This document shows, one piece after another, positions 56,601 to 64,000 of a stretch of DNA of 64,000 bases. The notes below the pieces were generated by a model. That model made no database searches. It had not been told where the DNA came from and was given only the letters and a program-made list of their open reading frames with translations. The position numbers and the translations under genes were made by a program. How positions within the stretch are numbered: position 1 is the first letter of the stretch; every line of letters begins with the position of its first letter. This stretch comes from Tetracladium setigerum (lineage: Eukaryota > Ascomycota > Leotiomycetes > Helotiales): assembly GCA_031472005.1 (NCBI GenBank), contig PZJY01000001.1, positions 2,790,001-2,854,000 of the forward strand, in the 5' to 3' direction.

Positions 56601-57425
56601 CAAGCATCAAGGCAAGCATCAAGCATCAAGCATCACAGCGTCGGTCGCCCTCGTATGCTTCTCCTCTTCCCTTCTTTCCTTTGCTTCTTCGACCTCATCA
56701 TCTTTCATCTTAAATCCTCAATGCACGTCTTCAACATCTTCACCGTTATCATTGGCCGGGTGCTGGGAACTCTATCAAGTCGTGCATCTGCAAGTGGCAG
56801 CACCGCATGTCAATAAAGATGAATGAGAGAAGGCTGGCAGAGAGGCACATGGAGGCGGCCTTTAGCGAGACTGCAACTTGCTGTTCCAGCGTTCTGAATG
56901 GCTTCACACGACAAGGAATTAGTCGCCTGCCTCCCAATGCAGCCCTAGCGTCCTCGCTTTTTTGTTTACGCGCCCGGGACTCGCAGAAGTCTGGCAACTC
57001 ACTGGTCAGCTGCAACGACCAAGTGTACACACCCACTAGTTACTCTCACCACATCCTTCCTCTTCCTCATGTCGATGTGATGCGAGGGCAGCGAGCTCGC
57101 ATCGTCCAATAATGGCCATTAGCCACAGCTATTCTCGAGCTGGCCGCTGGGAGAACGGCCACCCCATAAAGAGAACCAACATCCCCCTCATTTCGTTCCT
57201 TTTCTCTTTTTCTCTTCAGCAAGCATTCAATCTTCAGAGCTGTCCTCCTTGTCCATTTTTTGTGTTTGTTCGTTCCGCAGAGCTGTGCTCTTTAATTTTC
57301 GTCTCTCATCACCATCATTAATTTCAGTTGCCGGTCAACATCAGTCCTCCTCCTCGTCCAAATCAGCTCTTCTTGCCCACTCAAACTTTTACTTTTGCAA
57401 ATAATTAGCCCTCAAATCCTTCATA
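53608..57425. other. gene-free block, 3.8 kb
   Basis: No supported gene. Short frames on both strands translate to Ser/His-rich low-complexity peptides. Notable DNA: heptamer repeat at 56601-56635, and GTAC-containing near-palindromes at 54825-54840, 56198-56214 and 56309-56343. A CT-rich tract at 57180-57230 may be the core promoter or a 5'-UTR intron end of the following gene. Confidence 0.5.
56601..56635 (+). repeat. (CAAGCAT)n imperfect tandem repeat
   Basis: Four copies of CAAGCAT with one two-base interruption. Intergenic. Confidence 0.8.
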
Positions 57426-58262
57426 ATGTCAGCCGTCCAATTGTCCTTTTCTTTGCGCACATCCTCCGGTGTTAAGACCGCCCATCTCCTCGGCTCCTGG
57501 GATAACTATGCTGGTCAACTTCCTCTTTCCAAGGACAAGACCTCCTCCAAGTCTGGTGCCTGGAAGGGAACCTTCAGATTCCAAGGTGCCACCCTCCAAG
57601 CCGGCCAACGATACTGGTATTACTATATCATCGATGGTTACCACGTTTCCCACGACCCTTCCCAAGCCTCCACCACCGAGCCAACCACCGGCCGTGTTTT
57701 GAACATCCTCGATGTTCCATCCGAGAAGTCCTCCAAGTCCTCTTCCTCCAAGAGCTCTTCCAAGTCCCACTCCTCCTCCAAGCACACCTCTTCTTCTTCC
57801 CGAAGAGAGTCCCGCCGCGAATCTGCCTCCGACATCCCCAAGGGCCGCCCACTTTCCGTCTCCAAGATCCAGTCGCCAAAGCCAGTCAACCCATCCGCTA
57901 CCAAGTACATCTTGACTGCCGACTACAATGCACCAACCGTCGAGGAGCTCACCTCTCGCTTCTCCTCCACCACCGTTGATGACTACGACTACGAACTCTC
58001 CATGTCGCCACCATCCTCCGTTGGCTCTTCCCTCTCCAGCCGCTCCGACTCCTCCTCCCCATCCTCCGCCAGCTCTCTGTCCGATTTCTCCGACTCCGAG
58101 TGCTCTTGTGAGCGATATGGCATCACCCGAGGAGGTGACCGCGTCAAGCTCGACTGCGGTGGATCCCGCTGCGGATACTCCGATGAGGACTCTTGCTGCT
58201 CCTCCGATGAGGAACAGATCTCCTCCTCTGCCCGCCGCCACGGCATTGTTGTCCGACGATAA
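57426..58262 (+). CDS. Glycogen-binding-fold (AMPK-beta/CBM48-like) Ser-rich protein
   Basis: Single exon, 278 residues. The first 100 residues look like the early-set glycogen-binding module of AMPK beta subunits: FSLRTSSGVKTAHLLGSWDN, then LPLSKD, GAWKGTFRFQG and the aromatic RYWYYYIIDGYHVSHDP. The fold signature is the Gly-Ser-Trp-Asp-Asn turn plus the YYYIIDG strand. Residues about 100-140 are Ser/Lys/Arg (KSSSSKSSSKSHSSS), likely phosphorylated. The C-terminus is Ser-rich with Cys pairs (SECSCERYG, GSRCGY, DSCCSSDEE). No kinase-association domain is present, so it is not an AMPK subunit. Strongly C-ending codons suggest high expression. Role unknown, perhaps carbohydrate or glycogen binding. 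Confidence 0.85.
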   Translation: MSAVQLSFSLRTSSGVKTAHLLGSWDNYAGQLPLSKDKTSSKSGAWKGTFRFQGATLQAGQRYWYYYIIDGYHVSHDPSQASTTEPTTGRVLNILDVPSEKSSKSSSSKSSSKSHSSSKHTSSSSRRESRRESASDIPKGRPLSVSKIQSPKPVNPSATKYILTADYNAPTVEELTSRFSSTTVDDYDYELSMSPPSSVGSSLSSRSDSSSPSSASSLSDFSDSECSCERYGITRGGDRVKLDCGGSRCGYSDEDSCCSSDEEQISSSARRHGIVVRR

Positions 58263-59778
58263 ATGCATCCTTCAACACCCTTTGCGAAGTACGAAAAAGA
58301 AGATTAATAATTGCCCTCGCTGTTCATTCCTTCACAGCTATTTACCTAATTGCGAACACCACTCGTTGCATTTCGCCATAAGCAGGTTCTTTTGGCATGC
58401 AACCACACACGAAGCTGACACCGCAGTCCCAGTCCCCAGCTGGTTGAGATTGTGCGCTTTCGTTGTCAATGTATGTCAATTTCCATGCACGCTGACCCAG
58501 TCGACCGCGACACGGGAAGCGTCGAGCATGTCCGGGGAGGGGATGGCGCTGCCGCTGTTGATAGAGCAGGCAGATGGGAGAAGGGGAAGACACGTGCACG
58601 GGGGCGCGACTGGTCATCTAATAATTGGAAAGAATGGTCCTGTATCTATATGGGCAAGCCGTTGCCCCCAACATGTCTATTGGCGCCGCATGATTAGCAT
58701 CTGCGTCAAGGGGAGCATAGAAGCGAAGAGGACGTTTGAATCTACTCTATGCACAGACTTGAATAATGAGGTTCCACTTGGTGACACTGTGAATGTACGA
58801 TTGTGCTTAAAATTGAAAAAAACAAGTGGTGTTAGAATTGGCGAAAGCTTTGCAGTTTTGGTTGAGCTCGGATGTGTTCGAGATATTGTTAGATTTCTCG
58901 CTTGTCTGCTCCAGAAGATCAACATCAAGGCATCACATAAAAGAAGCAGTGAGCCACATTTGGCCAGGAAGGCGTTTTCAGACCGCTCTTTCTGTGCTGC
59001 TACTCAAGTACTAATCTTGTATCGGCATCGACTGTGGAACAACAAACATATCCCACTACATCCATGACATCACGGTTCGAGGAGGCTTGTGAACACAGGG
59101 ACAAGAAAGAGGTGCAAAAGCCAGAACGGCCGCCACCACCAACAACAACACACCGACAGGAAAAGCTAGAACAACGGGGCAGCGGGAGGAAAAGGAACTA
59201 CTGTAGATCTAACAAATGTCAAGAAGGAAGTGAATTGAGTTCTCTACCAATTAGCATTCGGCCGGAGGTGATACAGTACGTACTGTACTTTGAAGTGTTT
59301 AAGAAAGTCGCACTAACTTCTAATGTCGTCTCTTCCGTCGCCAAAGTTTCAATTCGTTCGTCTCGTCTTGCACAGGCTTTTTCTTGGCACTCGTCAGCGC
59401 TTCTGAAGCATCTCAACCGAATTTCGAGATCGCCGCTGATTGTTGCACCCACACGGGAGAAAGCCATTATTTATTCTTGCCTGCCTGACCGTTGACCTTG
59501 ACCTCTATTCAACCTAGTCGGACTACTCAGGTACCAACAATCTGTGCCCAGATTGCCCAGTATTATTTCGCAGAAGGACTTTTCCCTTTCTCCCTCCCTC
59601 ACATGCACCACACCCAACCAGCTTCCAAAGGAAAGCTTACAGTACTAGACACTTGACCAGCATCCCCACCTACAGTCAGCAAGCTCAGCTTTTCCGCGCC
59701 CGCCAGCTCCTCCGAACAATTGAATAAAAGATTTGTTTTTGTCCCTCCTTGCCCACCATAGACGCCCATCGCGACAAG
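58263..59778. other. intergenic, 1.5 kb
   Basis: No supported gene; several frames are chance. Contains the perfect 16-bp palindrome at 59272-59287. Probably the 3' UTR of the Ser-rich gene and the promoter and 5' UTR of the glycosidase. Confidence 0.5.
59272..59287. repeat. perfect 16-bp palindrome TACAGTACGTACTGTA
   Basis: The 16 bases are identical to their reverse complement. It belongs to a group of GTAC-containing words scattered in the intergenic parts of the window. Confidence 0.9.
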
Positions 59779-62700
59779 ATGGTCAAGCTTGACCATGACC
59801 ACGAGTATTTGACTCAAGAAGAGCGCAGGCTCGCTGAGAACTATCGCGGTCGCACCAAGTATTGGTTGAAGTGGGGTCCGTATGTCGCCGAGAGACAATG
59901 GGCAACCGGTATGTTATGTTTTGTTACAGCTCCAGCCTGATCGCAATTGATGAACCAGCTACTAATTGCCTCTCCACAGTGCGCGAGGATTATAGTGCCA
60001 GTAAGAACGTTCCCAGCCTGGCGATTTGCGCCGAAATTATTCGGTCGAGAAGCTTGCTAACTGTAGCTCCCCTTTTGAAGACGGTGACGCCTGGTCTCGT
60101 AAGAAATCCCGTCCCAATCCAACTTTCTGGCCCGTCTAACCTGTCTGTCTGCAGATTTCCCTCATGAGCATGCACGATCCCGAACATTCAGATGGGGTGA
60201 GGATGGAATTGCTGGTGTCTCAGATACACACGGTTTCCAGAATATTGCCTTTGCCTTTTGGAACCAGGAAGAGTCAGTTATTGCCAGCCCATTGACAATT
60301 CTTTGCTGACCCGAACACAGTGACTTCTTGAAGGAGCGTCTCTTCGGTCTGTCTAACCCGCAAGGTAACCATGGAGAGAGTATCAAGGAGGCTCATTTTC
60401 ATCTGGACAATACTCCCACCGTAATTACCCCTCTATCGTCCCGAACGCTGCCCCACTAATTTCCTCCAGCACTCATATATGAAATATCTCTACAAATACC
60501 CCCAAAAGAAATTTCCCTACGAAGATCTCATCAAGGAGAATGCGAGGCGTGGAAAGGAGGATCGAGAATATCAGTTGATCGACACCGAAATCTTCGACGA
60601 AGACAGATACTGGGATATCATCATTGAAACCGCAAAGGAGGCAGACGATCCAGATGAGCTTCTGTTCCGTGTAACAGCATGGAACAGAGGCCCAGAGCCC
60701 GCTCCTCTTCATATCGTTCCTCACGTCTGGTTCAGAAACACCTGGGTTTGGGGACATGAGTCTGCGGACAAAAAGCCTAGCATCCATAAAGTCAGCGGAA
60801 CGACAGCGCAAACCAAGCACTACAAACTAGGGGAGCGCTACTTCCAACTTTCGCCATCTCCGGGTGTTGGACCAAGTGGTGAAGATGTTCAGCCAGAACT
60901 CATTTTCACGGAAAACGAGACCAATTTCGAGTCGCTGTATGATGGAAAGAACGAGCAGCCGTACGTCAAGGATGCTTTCCACCGATACATTGTGGATGGT
61001 GAGAAGAAGGCCATCAATCCCAAGGAGAAGGGCACAAAAACTGCCGCTTGGTTTGCTTTCAACGAAGGTGGTGGAGTTGCTCCTGGCGAGTGTGCCGTTG
61101 TGCGTTTCCGATTGTCCAAGAAGTATGAGGAGTATATGGATGAGGAACTTTTCGATGACATTATTGAAAAACGAAGAGAAGAGGCAGACGAGTTCTACTA
61201 CCGTATCAGCCCATTGCCAATGGCAGATGATCTCCGCAACATTCAACGTCAAGCTTTCTCGGGGATGATGTGGACAAAGCAGTACTATCACTTCATTTGG
61301 GACCAATGGGCCAATGGAGATCCAAGCCAGCCGCCACCTCCACCAGATCGTAAGGCAGTCCGCAATACCAATTGGAAGCATATGCACTTGGACGATATCT
61401 TGTCCATGCCAGATTCTTGGGAGTACCCATTCTTTGCTGCATGGGATTCTGCCTTCCACTGTATTCCGCTTTCCATGATTGATCCGGACTTCGCCAAGAA
61501 GCAACTCGACTTGTTTACGCGAGAATGGTACATGCATCCTAACGGTCAGCTTCCTGCCTACGAATGGAATTTTGGAGATGTCAATCCTCCAGTTCACGCA
61601 TGGGCAACCTTCCGAACATTCAAGATTGAGAGAAAGATGTATGGTCGACAAGATCTGGATTTCCTGGAACGAGTTTTCCAGAAACTGCTTCTCAACTTCA
61701 CCTGGTGGGTTAATCGTAAAGATTTTGATGGCAAGAATGTCTTCGAAGGAGGTTTCCTTGGCCTTGATAATATCGGTCTGTTCAATCGTTCAGAACCACT
61801 TCCTACAGGAGGTGTCTTGGAGCAAGCTGATTCCACGGGATGGATGGCATTCTACTGTTTGTGCATGCTGAATATCTCGCTCGAGTTGGCTAAGCATCGC
61901 CGTATTTATGAGGATATCGCTTCCAAGTTTTTCGAACATTTCATGCTCATCAGTGATGCTATGACCTACAAGGCTGGCTCCAAGGAGGAAAAGTCTCTTT
62001 GGAACGACGCAGATGGTTTCTACTATGATGCCATCTCTTATGGCGGACCCTGGTCACAACAGCTTCCTGTCAGATCTTTGGTTGGATTGATTCCACTCTA
62101 TGCGACACTGACTCTCGAGCCTGACTTGATCAACAAGTTGCCCAATTTCAAGAAGCGAGTGGATTGGTTCATTGAACACAAGCCTGATATTGCGGAACGT
62201 AACATGGCCAGTATCCGAAAGAGAGGCAAGGATAACCGAATCTTGCTCTCTCTTGTCAGTAAAGACCGTTTGGACAAGATCCTGAAGAGAATGCTGGATG
62301 AGGATGAGTTCCTCAGTCCCCACGGAATCCGCTCACTGTCTAAATTCCACAAGGACAATCCATATGCCATGGACGTAAATGGGCAAGAATTCAAAGTCAG
62401 CTACATCCCAGGAGACTCTGATAGTGGCCTGTTTGGAGGAAACAGTAACTGGAGAGGACCAATCTGGATTTGTGTCAATTTCCTGCTCATCGAGTCTCTC
62501 CAGCGATTCTACATGTTCTACGGACCAAAGTATCAGGTTGAGTGCCCCACTGGCTCTGGCGACTTTATGCACTTGGGTCACGTATCGGAGGAGATCCAGC
62601 ATCGTCTTCAACATCTCTTCGCTCGTGGAGACGATGGACGTCGTGCAATCAACGATGGCAATGACATGATGGACTTTGATCCTCACTGGAGAGATCACCT

Positions 62701-63224
62701 TTGGTTCTACGAATTCTTTGACGGAGACACCGGACGAGGATTGGGTGCTACACATCAATGTGGCTGGACTGGTCTGATCGCCAGAATGATTCACGATACT
62801 GGGTACGTGTCTTTCCTTCCTCCTTGTAATTTTTATCCCTCGCAAATCCACTAACAAACCCAATAGTCTAAGTTGCCGTCTCCCACAAACCCCAAGAACG
62901 CCATCTACCGGAATGAACCACTACTTCGACGACGTATTCACTCGTCACGTCAAGCAGGCAAAACCAAAGGCCCCAAGGCTTCGCCGCTCATCTACGACAC
63001 GATCGATAGGTGCTCGCAGTGACTTTGATAATACCTCAGTCGACGATGAGACGCGCTCAATTGGTAACTCTGTCGGTTATGAGGATGCGGAAATGGAACG
63101 GGAGAGGAGGGAGGCGGATGTTCACACTGCCAATTACGTCTCGGAGCAACTCCAGAAGGTCAGAAGCCATACGTCTGAATATGATAACGGCGATGAATTT
63201 GAGGCACAGCTTGATGGTCAGTAA
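59779..63224 (+). CDS. Cytosolic GH63/YgjK-like glycosidase
   Basis: Large (alpha/alpha)6-barrel glycoside hydrolase related to GH63 and mannosylglycerate-hydrolase-like enzymes. Seven exons: 59779-59908, 59980-60000, 60081-60098, 60155-60272, 60321-60420, 60470-62802, 62867-63224; 1,025 residues. Exons 2 and 3 are micro-exons of 21 and 18 nt, yet all junctions give family-like sequence (REDYSANGDAWSHFP). Key blocks: FRWGEDGIAGVSD, YPFFAAWDSAFHCIPLS, GQLPAYEWNFGDVNPPVHAW (probable acid), EQADSTGWMAFYCLCM, GGNSNWRGPIWICVNFLLI, and CGWTGLIARMIHDTG near the end. No signal peptide or membrane segment, unlike the ER glucosidase I of GH63, so a cytosolic role is inferred. The last 100 residues are charged and disordered. 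Confidence 0.92.
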
Positions 63225-63639
63225 GTAGCAGAGAAGGAGAGGGGGCGTGTGGTGAATCCGGAGGGAGATCTCATTTGGGGACATATCATGGCTTTCCTTG
63301 TATAGCGTCCATCTTTTTGGCTTTCGGGAATTTAGGTGGCGGCAATCTTTACATGGATTATTCCATGTAAATTCAGTACACAATAGGCGTAGAGATATTC
63401 TTGGTAGCTAGGTAGATAGAGCAGACAGATCAAAAGGGGGCAGAAGGGAAGTCGAAGAAATCAAGAAAATGAATGGTTTGTGCGAACTTCACTCATGTGT
63501 CCCACCATCGGAAGGAAAATGAAAATGCTCTAGTTGCTGTCAATGTACATGTTCATCTCCCCAGGCCCAGCATTACAACATGCCGTCTCTCCTCCTCCTC
63601 CTCATCCTTGCTACCCCAATTCCCCATTCTTTCTTTTTT
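63225..63639. other. intergenic, convergent 3' ends
   Basis: Between the glycosidase and ATP5 stops. No gene seen. Confidence 0.5.
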
Positions 63640-64000
63640 CTACAAGGTATCAGTGAGCAGCTTGTTCATCTTTGCGATTCTAGCTGAAACACTGAGGTCG
63701 ATTGTTCGGTCACCAATCTCAACAATAAGGCCTCCGAGGATATCGGGGTTGACCTGAAAAATTGTGTAAGTGTGTGTTTTTCTGAGCCATGGACAAACGG
63801 GGAAATGCATACCTTGTTTGTGACCTTGAGCTTCTTTCCGGAACCGACGTAGGAGGACTTGGTAACTGCTGCCTCGAGACGATTCAAGGTCTTGTTATCC
63901 AATTGCTATCAATCGTATCAGCATACCATCCATCATCTATCACCCATCCACACATCCATCCTAACAACCCCAAACATCAGACGAAAAGTAACTCACAGTA
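63640..64000 (-). CDS. ATP5: ATP synthase OSCP subunit, ATP5 (5' partial)
   Basis: Oligomycin-sensitivity-conferring protein, the stator subunit joining F1 to the peripheral stalk of mitochondrial ATP synthase. Visible exons: 63997-64000 (end of an upstream exon, before a GTGAGT donor), 63813-63905, 63640-63753. The last two encode QLDNKTLNRLEAAVTKSSYV, then SGKKLKVTNK, VNPDILGGLIVEIGDRTIDL and SVSARIAKMNKLLTDTL. VNP-x-I-GG-x-x-x-x-I-GD-x-x-x-D-x-S is the C-terminal signature of OSCP/delta subunits. The N-terminal part lies beyond the window. Confidence 0.94.

Noticed and set aside
57429..58268. 279-residue open frame on the minus strand opposite the glycogen-binding-fold gene
   Set aside because: It is a Gly/Val/Trp-rich mirror of a Ser-rich, C-ending-codon gene with a clear fold on the plus strand; such antisense frames arise from codon bias.
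1..64000. CRISPR arrays, transposons, rRNA or tRNA genes
   Set aside because: None seen by eye on either strand; a small degenerate element or a tRNA with an intron could be missed without a covariance search.

Overview
The window is nuclear DNA from a filamentous ascomycete (Pezizomycotina). The evidence is eukaryotic genes with short introns (mostly 45-180 nt, GTRNGT donors, YAG acceptors), a fused TRP5 tryptophan synthase, Zn2Cys6 regulators, a HET-domain protein, a 2EXR protein and mitochondrial proteins of fungal type. The style of the HET and Ser-rich proteins points to Leotiomycetes (Botrytis/Sclerotinia relatives), but that is inference. About 25 protein genes are supported. I see no rRNA, tRNA, CRISPR array or intact transposon.

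Layout. 1-8.6 kb: 3' part of a Zn2Cys6 regulator (UPC2-like), SDHAF4 and TRP5 transcribed divergently, an ERG26-like sterol dehydrogenase, and a secreted Atz/Trz-type amidohydrolase. 9.6-13.7 kb: accessory patch with a frameshifted HET-domain gene and a 2EXR gene. 15-22 kb: a small membrane protein and a very large Ser-rich protein with four copies of a short motif. 22-27.5 kb: mostly gene-free, with one small Cys-rich gene. 27.5-35.8 kb: GPI-anchored repeat protein, ORM/ORMDL, AIR1/2-like zinc-knuckle protein, a second Zn2Cys6 regulator. 36.4-43.8 kb: housekeeping block (RFC5, NHP2, QCR8, PHB1, REX3). 45.2-53.6 kb: LPL1-like lipase, a DHDPS/KDG-aldolase family gene and a lactonase-like amidohydrolase in tandem, and a CECR5-type HAD hydrolase. 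53.6-57.4 kb: gene-free. 57.4-64 kb: a glycogen-binding-fold protein, a cytosolic GH63-like glycosidase, and the 3' part of ATP5 (OSCP).

Most genes are ordinary core genes without operon-like logic. Head-to-head pairs (SDHAF4/TRP5, QCR8/PHB1, ORM/AIR) may share promoters. A perfect Gcn4/CPC1 site lies just upstream of TRP5.

The most striking pattern is eight single-base losses, each placeable in a short homopolymer, in four genes: HET, the Ser-rich giant, the aldolase and the lactonase. Five of the eight fall within about 2.2 kb in two adjacent genes. With one base added at each site, every exon phase in these genes closes. This is either uncorrected indel error in the assembly or recent decay of accessory genes; read data would decide. 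I found no convincing new multi-gene system.
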